Assembly: GCA_023897205.1 (NCBI GenBank) | Contig: JAHWDD010000001.1 | Span: 3,844,001-3,908,000, forward strand | From: Exophiala sp. HKRS030 | Lineage: Eukaryota > Ascomycota > Eurotiomycetes > Chaetothyriales > Herpotrichiellaceae | Length of the DNA: 64,000 bases | Direction: 5' to 3' | Part shown: positions 43,938-54,878 of the stretch, one piece after another | Layout of the letters: the number at the start of each line of letters is the position of its first letter | Position numbering within the stretch: position 1 is the first letter of the stretch | Position numbers and translations under genes: made by a program | The notes under the pieces: generated by a model | Told to the model about the DNA's origin: nothing | What the model saw: only the letters and a program-made list of their open reading frames with translations | Databases searched by the model: none

Positions 43938-46221
43938 TCAAAGCATCTGCGAGTCGAGAGATGAGAACAGATTGCTCCAGGCAGACAGATCAAAATCCGG
44001 TCCGCCTTGATGCATAGTACTATCCCAAAACTCATCAAAGGAGGGAGGAAACTCTAGACCTGTGCCGTCGGTGTCGGCTCTACTGAGGTCAAGTTGACTC
44101 GTTGGCAGTAATCCGTCATCACCCAGGGGGTTCAAGTTCCCCCCGTCGTAAGTAGGATTGCGCAGGGTTTCGTTCGATGATGAAGTTGTACCACATTCCT
44201 CCTGCGGATATACCTTATGCTTTGATGTTACGCCACATATGGACTTTAGAAAGCGACCGAGTAATGGAGAGACGTGCTTTGCATCCTCAAACATTTGTAA
44301 AGTCGCTTTGACCTCGGCTCGTATCTCTTGCTCATCGACTTGATCTCGATTGAAGCACAAGTCCATTACGAGCACGACTAGAGCAAGATGCACATAGTGT
44401 ACAGCTATCCCCATGCGTGCCGCCTTGATCCAAGGCATGCCATCCTCCGCAAGATATCTGTGAGACTGGATGACTGCCCGCGCTGATTCAAGACATGCTT
44501 GTCGAGAATACGCATACCGAACATCGGAAGATTGTCGGACTAGAAACCGGTGATGAAGCTTGCATCTTCTGCTATGGGCTGCTCTTGTGATACAGTAACG
44601 CAGGATAGGGATGTTGGGATATAAAGTCTCGAGGGTTTTCGCACGATGGCGACAGTCTGCGTCGATTCTGAAGAAGAATGGCAGGGTCGAAATGAAATGG
44701 ACCAACTTCTTGTCTAGGTTTATGACTTGCTCATAGGGCATTGCCTCAAGTTTGGACGAATCCAGGGGCACGCTATCAGCCAACTCGCGACACAAATGGG
44801 CCAGACGGATCCTTTCGAGCATGTATGTCATACCGGTCGGGCGCGTTTCCGATGTCGGGCTAGTGCTTTCTCCTAGCACCACCTCGTCGTCGTCACAGTC
44901 TTTGGGAAGCTTGACATTGATATGATTAGGGTGAGTGAAATATGTGCCCTCTTGGGGACCCGAAACAGTCGACCATAGCCTGGAACTGTAAGCACATGAT
45001 CTTTCAAGAAAGACAGACGTACCAATCTGTTGAGGTTATAAACCAAAATACTCTCCGCTTCACCTCGCGGTCAATTAGATCGCGAATACTAGTTTCTTTG
45101 CTCGATGAAGATCCCCAATCCGCGTCCAATCGATGGAGGCCGAGATCCCTAGCCATTGTGGCGGCAGATGTCGCCAAGAAACGACCTCTGGCCGAAAAGC
45201 CATCTAGATGAATGGTCACCACCGTCATAAAAATGTAAGCTTGAACGTCCTCCAAGGTTCCTGAAGTATTTCGCCGCGAATAGTCGAGGATATCCAGAGC
45301 ACCTTTGCTAAAGACTTTGGAGAGCTGAAGGAAGTCCTGAGTATTGGTAGACGGCTGTGGGCCGTCTGGAGGCTCGTAGAAAAAAGCGGCCAAAGCAAGA
45401 ATGGAGAGTAGGAGAGCGGCTTGTCCTATAGGAATGGGATCGCCCTGTTGGAGCTTGAGATAGAGGGTCTTCATGAGTGAGCGCATTGTTGGAATGTGAA
45501 GAATGCGAACAAATAAGTCCCCAGCAGCCTCGTGATATTGGAAGAGCATAGCTGCAGTTTTGTAGTCGGGGAAGGTGATGATTCTCTCGTTCCGCTGATC
45601 ATACCCAGATACTTGGGTCGGCTTGAGAATGTCGGGGACGCTTCTGATTCTGAAAGATAGCTCATTCGATAGCATGTGGAGCTATGCGCGTCAGTGTTGC
45701 CCATTTATGTGCCTCTCAAGGACATTCAGGGTTCGGTTCACGTACCACTGAATCCTCCCTCGTCGCTACATTCTCAAGTAACCGTAGTTCAGCGTCTCTC
45801 AATTGGTGCACGCTCGAAGGCGTACCGCGCTCAGGTGTGAACATCTGCCGCTTATCAAGATGATAATCGCCTGAACTATATCTCGCCTCAAGTTCATGCT
45901 GAAGCAGTTGAGCCTCCAGCTTCTCGATCCGGTCAAGTAATGGTGTATTGCTCAGGGTGGTAAGATTGGAATTCTTGTCTGGATTGTTCCATGGAGGGAC
46001 CAAGAAATGGCAAGAGATGCCCCTGGCCGAGCAGTTCGAGCATGGCTGAACACGATTGCACTCAAACACAGTCAATTTATTTTTGTGAACAACGTTTTGA
46101 TTGGTGATCACCTTTAACTTCTTGGTTCTGATGGGAGATCATGGTCAACCAGCTTTAACCCCAGAATCTCAGCTTTAGAGACGGCTTACCTGCAGGATTG
46201 ACATGACACCGGATCTGGCAT
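43938..46221 (-). CDS. Zn2Cys6 transcription factor with fungal-specific TF domain (five exons)
   Basis: Exons 46221-46190, 46127-46112 (16 nt), 46060-45746, 45681-45023 and 44979-43938 join to 687 residues. The zinc cluster appears only after correct splicing: MPDPVSC7QSC10RTKKLKC17, then C23SNC26 and C33, a perfect CX2CX6CX5CX2CX6C. A short coiled coil follows (LLDRIEKLEAQLLQHELE). The middle homology region runs about 170-430 and includes LQQGDPIPIGQAALLLSILA, TSGTLEDVQAYIFM, ATMARDLGLHRLDADW, RRVFWFI and, across intron 4, the GPQEGTYFTHPNHINV element. The C-terminus is acidic/aromatic (FDEFWDST, DFDLSAWSNLF), like an activation region. It should act in the nucleus as a pathway regulator; targets are unknown. 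It is head-to-head with the membrane methyltransferase-like gene (437 bp apart). Confidence 0.88.
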
Positions 46222-46658
46222 ACTTATAACGTTAGCAGTCTGAGGTACATGTAGGCGTGACAACTGAGCAGTCTACACTCTGTGGCGTATCTGGGATGCT
46301 ACACATGTAGTCATTACTCAGCGACAAACAAGAACCTCGACGAGGCTGAAGAAGCCAAGGACGGGCCTGAAGACAAGGCTGTTTACTCCGTACCTGACCT
46401 AATTACAGTAGATTTTTTTAAGTGATGTCCCACCTAAGATGCCTCGAAAATCCGGCCTATTTCCGGTTAAGTCCCACTAGTCGCTCACGCTTAATGATGA
46501 CGTCTCAGCAGTGCTGTAGGTAATTGGAAATGAAACACGATGCTCCGTGAACTTTCGTTGCAGGTGCGTTTGGTGAGAGTCGTGGTCATGAATCCTCCAC
46601 CAAGACATTTCAAACATCTCAGAAGCTGCCAAAGCCGTGGCTGGTGGTAGTATTCTCC
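46222..46658. promoter_or_regulatory. Divergent promoter region of the Zn2Cys6 regulator and the methyltransferase-like gene
   Basis: 437 bp between divergent ATGs, with a TACTCCGTA nonamer at 46384-46392. Co-regulation of the two genes is possible but unproven. Confidence 0.5.
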
Positions 46659-47664
46659 ATGATGAGTTCGCGACCATGGCTCCCTAGGAGGCACTACTTT
46701 GAAGTAGCTGACCAGTCCTGGTGAGCATGACTCCCTGCGATTGTGCTCTACACGCCTTGTACACGAACTGACCAAACCTCTAGGTTCCCACAAACCCTAC
46801 GAGAGAAGGTTCAAGACTATCTTACACTCGGATGGATCAATAGATTCCCCGTCATACAGTCCATTGCACCTGCCACCCTGGTCTCCCAAGTCCTTTCAAA
46901 AGTCCTCGGCTCTCGAGTCTCTGACTATGTCTACTTCGACTTTGCCTCCGGAGCCGGTGGACCAACACCGTACATCGAGAAACACCTCAACGATCAGCTA
47001 CACAGAGAAGGCAAGGAGGATGTAAAGTTCGTTCTGACCGACATCAATCCACACGTACAAGCGTGGGAGGCCATTGCGAAGAAGAGCCTAAACATCAGCT
47101 ACATTGAGCAGAGTGTCGATGCCACGAACGCTCCTAGTGCCGAAACACTCCTACGGAATGTTCCTGGGGTCAAGGACAAGAAGATCATGAGAATGTTCAG
47201 TCTATCTTTTCACCATTTCGACGATGATCTCGCAGCTAGGGTGCTGCAGAACGCCGTCGAGACATCAGATGGATTCTGGTAAGTTATTTTCATGTCGGAC
47301 CTCCCTCATTCTGCAGGTCTGAATTGGTTTATACAGCATCTTCGAACTACAATCACGTCACTTTACTTCCTTTGTCACTGTGAGCCTGCTATGGCCTTTG
47401 GCTATGCTCATTGCGCCCATCTATTTCTGGCACTCACCTTGGCATCTCTTCTTCACTTACCTTATGCCTATTGTCCCCTTCATCTGGGTCTATGATGGGT
47501 ATATCTCGTGCCTAAGGACGAGAACTCCTGAGGAAGTTGAGGCTCTTATGCGAAGTCGTGTGTCAAGGGAGGATTTGGACGGTTGGAAATTTCAATCTGG
47601 TCAAATATGTCATACTTGGCCAATAGGTTGGCTATATTGGATCATCTGTTACAAAAGCGATTGA
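46659..47664 (+). CDS. Membrane-anchored, methyltransferase-like fungal protein (three exons)
   Basis: Exons 46659-46720, 46784-47278 and 47337-47664 join to 294 residues; two consecutive ATGs open the first exon. Residues about 20-45 match a conserved fungal start (DQSWFPQTLREKVQDYL). The core resembles a Rossmann-fold methyltransferase: YVYFDFASGAGGPTPYIE as a glycine-rich SAM loop, FVLTDINPHVQAWE as motif II, then RMFSLSFHHFDDDLA and FELQSRHFTSF. The C-terminal third has two hydrophobic segments (LLWPLAMLIAPIYF and FTYLMPIVPFIWVY) and ends with TWPIGWLYWIICYK. Catalytic activity is not established for this family. Divergent from the Zn2Cys6 regulator, which may control it. Confidence 0.8.
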
Positions 47665-48761
47665 CTTCTGAGCGCTGACCAAATTCTTCCTTTCACCTGT
47701 CGCCATGTCTCATAGCACTTGTCAACAAAATTCTGTACAGCTCATTGATCAGACCTGCAACGACCTCTGCTTTTCCCTTGACTCTTCGACAATTCCTTCA
47801 TGCTCTTCTCCTGGCCGAGCCCATACTGGTACAGTGTCTCTCGGGTCTGCAAAAAGAGCTTCAGCTTGCGTCCGCTCTATGGCTTTTCTGGATGATTAAT
47901 GCCAGGCTTTGGACCAGTGATCGGCTTTGGCTTTTGCCGATTCGAGCGAATTCCTTGCTTGTGCTACACTTTGTTAGCACTTGCAAATCAGACTCAAGAA
48001 GTAGATCGGTAAGTCTTACAGCCATGAGTGACAGATGCATTGGACGAGAAGTTTGTAAAGAAGACTTGATCGCGGTCACTGTGAATTGTTTTGAAGAGGT
48101 TTGATGATGACCTGCAACGCTGTCATGTTGTTTGCTTATATAGCAATCTAAGCGCCGTCTCTAGCAGATGGACATAGCGCTCGGCAAGCACAACATGCAA
48201 TGTATGTTCCAGAAAGACTCAGTAATGACACAGCAGACGCCAGCCAATGCGTATAGCCCTGTTCTCGTGCGGAGAGAAGGTGCGGCAAGAAGTCGATCAT
48301 TATCTACCACTCCCTCGCAGCCAGGCCTCCCATCGTGATACAGAACCCTTCTTCGTCGCGCTGAAGATGCATATATAGAGGTATGGTCTCCAAGAGTTGA
48401 TATTTAGAAAAGAAGGGGCCGAAGGTCGAGATTCGGGCCCGAGAGGTGCTCTCGTTTCTCCGACCCATAGCATCTATACACCGTAGAAACGATCCTTCTT
48501 TCTTTTGATAGGAAGTCCTCTAAGGATACCCAATGAGAGATTGGTATGGGGGTCCTTTATCCCTAGGCGCCTTATAACCAGGAGATAAGACCTCTAGAAC
48601 GTGTAAAATCCGACTGCAGGGCTCTCAATACAATGTTGAGTCTACTGGCCGTAAGGAGTAGGCAGGCATCGTAAAATCAGGCGACCAGCACACATCCTAC
48701 AAGTAGACGGCCCTCACCCAGGAACATCACCACTCGATCTTGCATTTGGTAGCAACTCACC
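47665..48761. other. Intergenic region between methyltransferase-like and NmrA-like genes
   Basis: About 1.1 kb. The minus strand at 47705-48079 has coding-like stretches broken by stops and a frame change, possibly a remnant; the last 500 bp are the promoter side of the NmrA-like gene. Confidence 0.45.
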
Positions 48762-49703
48762 ATGAAGTACGACAACGTGCTCGTTTTCGGTCCAACAGGG
48801 GGCGTCGGAAGCGCTGCAGCGCTCTATGCCCATTCTCTAGGTGCCAAAGTCTGGCTAGCGATGCGAGACACGGACAAGGCAATCTCAGGTCTCACGCCCG
48901 AACAAGAACAAAATTCACCCGGTGCGTTCATGCGTGTCCAGGCAGATCTATTGGACGCCACATCCGTTGCGAATGCCGTTCGACAATCGGGTGCCAAAGC
49001 GGTGTTCACGTATGCGTCGCGAGATGCGTCCGCCATGCAACTCGCCGCCAAAGCCATGAAGGACGCTGGCCTGGAATACGTGGTCCTGCTCTCCTCATCC
49101 AGTCTGCAACGAGTTGGCGATCTTCGAGCGGTCGAGAGGACCGACTTTATTCCATTCATACACGCCCAGGCGGAGCTCGCCATGGAAGATGCCGGGCTTG
49201 CTTTGACGGCCGTGCGACCGGGTTACTTTGCCAGTAATCCTGTGAACAATGAGCTAGACCGGTCACAGTCGCCGGCGCGGGTTCGATTGTTTCGAGCAAG
49301 GGAGAATCTCTTCGACCCGGTTGACCCTGAGGACATAGGTCGCGTGTGTGGGAGCGTGCTCGTCACGAGGCCTTCTCAGGGCCAGAAGGAGTTGGTGTAC
49401 GTCCAAGGCCCGGAGATCATGAGCAACAACGACATCTGGAAGACGATTGTCGAGGTCACGGGGGAGAATATTGACATTCAGCATGTGGACAAGGAAAACT
49501 ATGTGCAGTCGATGGCGACGAAGATGCCGATGCCCCTTGCGCAGTATCTCGCCGGCTTGCAAGAGCAGGACGGGGAAAGGTATGATTTGGCATTGTTGGC
49601 ACAGACAAGGGGAAATGTGAAGAAGTATACAGGGAGGGAGCCGGCGGTCTTTGCAGACTATGTCGCCAGGCATAAGGATGACTTTAAGTCCCTGAAGAAG
49701 TGA
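48762..49703 (+). CDS. NmrA-like NAD(P)-binding protein (atypical SDR)
   Basis: Single exon, 313 residues; the ATG has a CACCATGAAG context. The N-terminus VLVFGPTGGVGSAAALYA has the GxxGxxG dinucleotide-binding loop (residues 10-16) of atypical short-chain dehydrogenases of the NmrA/HSCARG group. LLSSSSLQRVG replaces the classic YxxxK active-site region. The RPGYFASN element and DIGRVCGSVLV are typical of the C-terminal half. NmrA-like proteins act as redox sensors or as isomerases/reductases in metabolism; substrate cannot be deduced. There is no signal peptide or membrane segment, so cytosolic. The next gene on the same strand is a methyltransferase 398 bp downstream; no operon is implied in a fungus. 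Confidence 0.88.
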   Translation: MKYDNVLVFGPTGGVGSAAALYAHSLGAKVWLAMRDTDKAISGLTPEQEQNSPGAFMRVQADLLDATSVANAVRQSGAKAVFTYASRDASAMQLAAKAMKDAGLEYVVLLSSSSLQRVGDLRAVERTDFIPFIHAQAELAMEDAGLALTAVRPGYFASNPVNNELDRSQSPARVRLFRARENLFDPVDPEDIGRVCGSVLVTRPSQGQKELVYVQGPEIMSNNDIWKTIVEVTGENIDIQHVDKENYVQSMATKMPMPLAQYLAGLQEQDGERYDLALLAQTRGNVKKYTGREPAVFADYVARHKDDFKSLKK

Positions 49704-50101
49704 AGGGAGGATCTTCCTGCTTCAGTAGGTAGTCTTCCACAATACTCTCTCGTACGATTTGACGCCTAGACGGCGACCTTGATACTCATGTATGGCTGGT
49801 TTCGGGGAGTGATAACGAAGGGGGGGAATCCTGGAGTCTTCTCCCGAGGTTCAAATAGTGGCTGCTGTTGTTGTTCTCCAAAGACTCTCGTAAACGTCAC
49901 TAAAATACTGAAGTGGAGACGATCATGAGCGTCGGCATCTTTGCACAAGTCTGATCTTCTCGTGGGGTGAAGCCACATCTTTCTCTTAGACAGAAATAAT
50001 CTTGCAAGAGTTGTAGCATCGTCGTGGAATTTATCAAGGATATCTAAACACCAAACCAGCCCATCTTTTTCCTACGTCCTTTCTTTTTTGGAGCTCTCTC
50101 A
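49704..50101. other. Intergenic region, nothing recognised
   Basis: 398 bp containing the 3' flank of the NmrA-like gene and the promoter of the methyltransferase gene. No further element seen. Confidence 0.5.
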
Positions 50102-50896
50102 ATGGCTTCAGCTGCCTCGTCTCTGAAAGCTGCGTCTGGAAATGACCGCTTCAACGACGAAGCAGCCAAGTGGGACAGTAACCCCTTTGTCCACGAGGCC
50201 AGCAAACATGCATTGAAAGCCATAGTGGCCAAGTTCCCCGCGCTGAGACAACCTCCCGGCGAAACCGGTCTAGATGTCCTCGAGATCGGCTGCGGCACAG
50301 GCCTCCTCTCGTCCATCATGGCTCCCTATGCGAAAAGGATAGTGGCCGTCGATGCCGCGCCCGGCATGATCGATGTGCTCAAGGCGAAACTACAGAAACC
50401 CGACGCGCCCCGCAACATCACCCCCGTGGCTGTCCTTCTGGAAGACCCCGAGGACAAAAGTCTACCGCCTCAGGACGAGCGGGAACCCGACGGACGGCGG
50501 CTGAAATTCGACCTGATCACCTCGCACCTGGTGCTGCATCACATTCCGGACCTCAAGGGGGTCTTGACCACCATGCTGGGCTGCCTGAAGAGCAACGGGT
50601 GGGTGGCCCTGACCGACTTTGAGGACTACGGTCCAGAAGCGAAGGCCTTCCACGCACAGGCCAAGATGGGGGGCGTCGAGAGACACGGAACCAACGCCGA
50701 CGCCATGGAAAAGCTCATGAACGAGGTCGGCTTCGTCAACGTTCGAGTGGTGCGGGCATGGAGCATGGACAAATCCGTGGAAAAGTACGAGGGCGAATTC
50801 GGTAGTGCGGGCAAACCGACCCAGCCCGGCCAAGGCGAGATCAGGAGTTTCCCCTTTGTCCTCTGCATGGGCGAGAAGAAGTATTGTCAGCCTTGA
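50102..50896 (+). CDS. Class I SAM-dependent methyltransferase
   Basis: Single exon, 264 residues. The ATG at 50102 precedes MASAASSLKAASGNDRFND. Motif I VLEIGCGTGLLSS (about 58-70) binds SAM, with the acidic residue at the end of strand 2 in IVAVDAAPGM. Motif post-I/III follows as FDLITSHLVLHHIPDLKGVL, and GWVALTDFEDYG is strand 5. The overall type is the Methyltransf_11/UbiE-like small-molecule methyltransferase group. The acceptor substrate is unknown. It lies between an NmrA-like protein and a Rhodopsin-family protein, which does not define a pathway. No targeting signal is evident. Confidence 0.9.
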   Translation: MASAASSLKAASGNDRFNDEAAKWDSNPFVHEASKHALKAIVAKFPALRQPPGETGLDVLEIGCGTGLLSSIMAPYAKRIVAVDAAPGMIDVLKAKLQKPDAPRNITPVAVLLEDPEDKSLPPQDEREPDGRRLKFDLITSHLVLHHIPDLKGVLTTMLGCLKSNGWVALTDFEDYGPEAKAFHAQAKMGGVERHGTNADAMEKLMNEVGFVNVRVVRAWSMDKSVEKYEGEFGSAGKPTQPGQGEIRSFPFVLCMGEKKYCQP

Positions 50897-51989
50897 TCGT
50901 GATAAAGTTGACTCGGTGGCGACGCGCGATGGCTGGCCTATCGACTCCTCCGACGTCGAAGGCGTTTTGGCATTTTGTTCAGCCACCAAGATGCCACTGT
51001 GGACAAAAACAAAAGATGGCTTGACTTTTTGATTGTGGCACTTGTTGCTCCGAGCTTTCTTGGGTAGACGAACGGGTTTGCACCACGCTAAGGTTTTTAC
51101 ATGCCCTATCCACAAAATGATATGCCGGCCACGAAACCCAGACCCTGAGAGAATCATGTCTCCTTTAGCCGTTGAGATGCGGAGGTTAGAACCGCCTCAA
51201 TCAGGTAAATGGCTAGAAGCCACAGATACGTTCTACCTTACTGATATCGTTGGTTAACTTTTCTTCTGTTTTTTCCTTTCCCCGACGTCTAGAATCAATA
51301 ACTAGATCGACTAGTTTCTGTTGTGATTGATCTGTGCTCACAGCCTTGCCCGTGAATGGTCGGAAGCGGAGGAAGGCTGGCTTGGAACGATGCGGAGAAA
51401 CTTTGATCCAGAGTCGACACTACCGAAACTCTCCATCCGCGACTACGAAGTTCTCGTCCTCGTAAACAAAAGCCTCTTTCATTTTTCATCCCATTATGCT
51501 CGTCTATTACTTCACGACGGGGCCCTTCGTCCAGATAAGGCGAGTGTCCTCAATCATTGTTGAGCTCTAGAACCTTTCTGCAACAAGACGAATATGGTCT
51601 TCAGTAACCTTTCAACACGACCGTACCTGTCAATGGACCTGGCGAACGGACCTGATGATCTGTGCGTGTCACCATGGTTGCCCACGCACCTCGTGTTTGC
51701 ACACGTTCAATTGCTACAGCAGCCGCAAAGGCCACGGTGAGTGTCCAGCATGGCTTTTGCCAGGCGGATGTTAGTCTTTTGTCGATGCTTTGAGGGTTTT
51801 CGTTGTGTTTTTTGGGTCTCTACAGCCTATATTGAGACATTCGTGGCTTTTCAATTTTTACAGTACTTTCGGGTTCGTTCATCTGGCACTACGACTATCC
51901 CCGTGCCTTTTTTGTAGACACAAAAGCACCTCTTTTTCTGGCTTGAAATCGTGTTCCCCAAAAAGCAGCAATGTGAACAGAAAAGCAGT
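50897..51989. other. Intergenic region, no supported gene
   Basis: About 1.09 kb. A 78-residue plus-strand frame at 51327-51563 has some natural-looking composition but starts at GTG and matches nothing I know. No other feature. Confidence 0.5.
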
Positions 51990-54044
51990 ATGACTTCTTT
52001 CGAATCCGCCGTCGCATCGGCCATTGCGTTGGGGGCATTATCGGGTTGTTTTGTTCTGGTTCGGTTTGTGGCACGTATTGCTTTCGTCAAGCACGTTGGA
52101 CCCGATGATGGCCTCATCGTACTTGCATGGGGTGCTGCTGTAGCGCTGGCAGTTGTTGCTCATCAACGTAAGTTGATATTGATATCCCTTGTCCTATGTA
52201 AAGAAGAGCACTAATGCATTGTGCGACCACCAGAGAGCAACGACAATGTATCTTCGAGATCATCATCATCATCCTCGTCGTCGTCGGAAGCCGGAAGTGG
52301 CATGACGACGCTGCTCAAGCAACTGTGGTCGTCGAATCTGACCTACAACCTCGCCGTCTTACTCCTCAAAGACTCCCTTTTATTGCAGTATCTTCGATTT
52401 TCAAAGGATATCGGGTACAGGCGAGCGTGCTGGGCGTTGGGCGCCATCATCACCATCTACGGAGTCACGGCCTTCTTCGTCGGCATTTTCTCCTGTCAGC
52501 CGATCAACTTCAGCTGGAACAACAAAGTCTCGGGCGGCAGGTGTATCAATTTCCTGGCGTTTTGGCTCTTCAACGCATCTTTCAACTCTGCCACAGACAT
52601 CATCGTCTTCGTTTTACCTATACCAGTGCTGCGGGCATTGCAACTCCCCAGACAGCAACTATGCATCTTGTCTTGCATCTTTGTCCTTGGGCTCTTGTGA
52701 GTTTTCAGATCGAAACGGGTGCTATTCGGAATGACTGACTTTCCCCCTTTCAGTGTCTGTATAGCATCAATCATCCGTCTAACAGCAGTGTACTCGGCCA
52801 TCGTCACGCAGAAAAACGACCCATCCATAGCAGTCTGGTCGACAGTCGAAGTGAACGTTGGGATCATCTGTGCCTGTCTACCATCGATCCGCCACCTGTT
52901 GGCACAGGCTTCGCCTAGGATCCTAGCCGCTTTCCGACCCCGTCTCAACTTTCCTCAGCACCATCCACCACAAACTCCCACCACTGTTAGCAGTAGTTTC
53001 CCGCAGACTTCCGAAGAAAAGAAAACAGCCACATTCGAACTAAAGGCGTGCACTTCGGACAGTGACGCCGCATCATCCCACCACAGTCCAACCACTTGGC
53101 GTCAATCCGACGAGGAAGCCATCACTCCACGAGAAACACCATCATCTCCGACATCTGTATATGAATCTACCCCTTCCTCGCCCTCCATATCAACCATCAG
53201 AGCTGTCGACGATCAGCCCGAAGAGGAAGAAAACGAACGAGAAGACAATGACGACAATACTAAACCCCTTCCTCTCCCACCACAACCTTTCATTCCTGCC
53301 CCTGCCACTCGCCCTTCTGGCCCTCGTCCCAACACCTCCTCCTCCCGCCCACAAAAGCCACAACATTCTCGCACCCACTCTCGTTGGCGCTCACGGTCCC
53401 GCTCCCGATCTCGCACACGTTTTGACCTGGCCATAATTCCCGAAGCCGACTCTAAGCGGTCGAGCATAGTCCAATTCCCAGACTCTAGCCTCACACGTAA
53501 TACTACTGCAACTAGTAGTAGTCCAAAGTCACCTCTCCGACCTCAAGGTTCACGACCACAGCCATCCGCCCAGACAGTTCCTCCTGTATCCACCATCACG
53601 ACTCCCAACACCACCACGCCGTACCACCGCATTGCACCCTGGACTCAGCAACAACACCTGTCGGTGGCGGCGTGGTCTCCTTCATCCCCGCCGTCGTCGC
53701 CGGAGAGGACTTCGACCTACAGCTACGAGATCCTCGGCGGACCTCGAGCGCAAGCCCGCAACAATACCGACGACGCAAAGTCACCTTCGTCGCCCTCGCC
53801 CCCCTCATCTCCCAACAAAGGGACCGCCACGACGGCCGGAGGCGGTGGTTCCAGACCGAAATTGTTCGGCCCCTCATCCTCCGCCATCACCCCGTCCAAA
53901 TCCATGCGGGAACGTGCCGCGAGGGAAAAGGAACGAAACCGGCGGAAAGAGAGGGAACGAGAACGAGAGGAAGAACGTTTACAAGAGCGGTCGAGGCAGA
54001 AACGGGACGGTGAAAGACCCCGGGGCCCCAGAGAGATGACATGA
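51990..54044 (+). CDS. Rhodopsin-family integral membrane protein with long Arg/Ser-rich tail (three exons)
   Basis: Exons 51990-52167, 52234-52696 and 52754-54044 join to 643 residues. The N-terminal ~290 residues are the fungal Rhodopsin-domain (PTH11/SAT4-like) type: AIALGALSGCFVLVRFVARI, the conserved DDGLIVLAW after TM1, and LLLKDSLLLQYLRF. Later come WALGAIITIYGVTAFFVGIFSCQPI with its loop Cys, CINFLAFWLFNASFNSATDI, VLPIPVLRALQLP, and the final WSTVEVNVGIICACLPSIRHLL. Seven hydrophobic segments can be traced. An unusual poly-Ser loop (from a TCATCA/TCG repeat) sits after TM2. The C-terminal ~340 residues are cytoplasmic-type, disordered, with RSRSRSRTRF and a strongly charged end (EREREEERLQERSRQKR). 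Ligand and signalling role are unknown. Confidence 0.87.
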
Positions 54045-54287
54045 TCACGATATGACACTTTCGACGTAGAATTCCTCCTTCTGTTTCTTTCTTTTTTGGG
54101 CCCAATACATTGGACCTAATACATACCCAGGTATCCAGCCGATACGGTGTATATATACATTTATGTTTAATCTAGGGTGATGATGTCTAGGCATTAATAT
54201 ATAACTGCGTGTGCTACATAAGTACAGCTTTATTTCAAAATGCTTTGCGCAAGCATTGTGCATTCTATAGACATACACATACCCACG

Positions 54288-54344
<57 letters not shown>

Positions 54345-54878
54345 CCATAATAGTATCATCACTACCCATACAGAGAGTATTTGTGATTTTTATCATGCTT
54401 TTGAGTGTATGATTCTAACCCCAGCCCTTTAAGCTGCAGACAAAAGTAGTGAACACAACGACTTCTACGGAGCGCATTTTCTGGGCACAGAGCGGTGCTT
54501 TTGATTCTCTTCGTGTTTCTCCAGATCTAAGGAGTGGTCGAATTGCGCGAGTGTCATGATTGACTAACATGGTGGTAAACGTCCTCTCGTTAGGTATTGT
54601 CGATTCTACCCTTGAATCTAGAAACGGTTAAAGAGACAGCGGTTTAACAAACGGAATCGATTGAAGACTTGATATGTGACTAGTTACAATGTGACACTCT
54701 CTTGTCTAATACCCACTTCCTTCTTGCCCATCTTGCCACTCTCAGGCCTCAAATTGGTTCAGGTTGTGTTTCTTTTTTTTGACCAAGCCAGGAAAATTGT
54801 ACAAGCGATTTTGGAACACGTCTGTAGAGCGAATTTGGTCAGTGAATGATCGCACCTAGGATAGATAAAACAACATAC
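54045..54878. other. Intergenic region between the Rhodopsin-family gene and ATP1
   Basis: About 830 bp between convergent genes, with a long AC microsatellite (separate entry). No gene seen. Confidence 0.6.
54289..54340. repeat. Dinucleotide microsatellite (AC)26
   Basis: Perfect 52-bp AC/GT array in the intergenic space downstream of the Rhodopsin-family gene. Confidence 0.97.

Noticed and set aside
50462..51157. 231-codon minus-strand frame
   Set aside because: Antisense to the class I methyltransferase, which has all SAM-binding motifs.
53596..54058. Several Arg/Ser-rich frames overlapping the tail of the Rhodopsin-family gene
   Set aside because: Low-complexity shadows of the coding tail in other frames.
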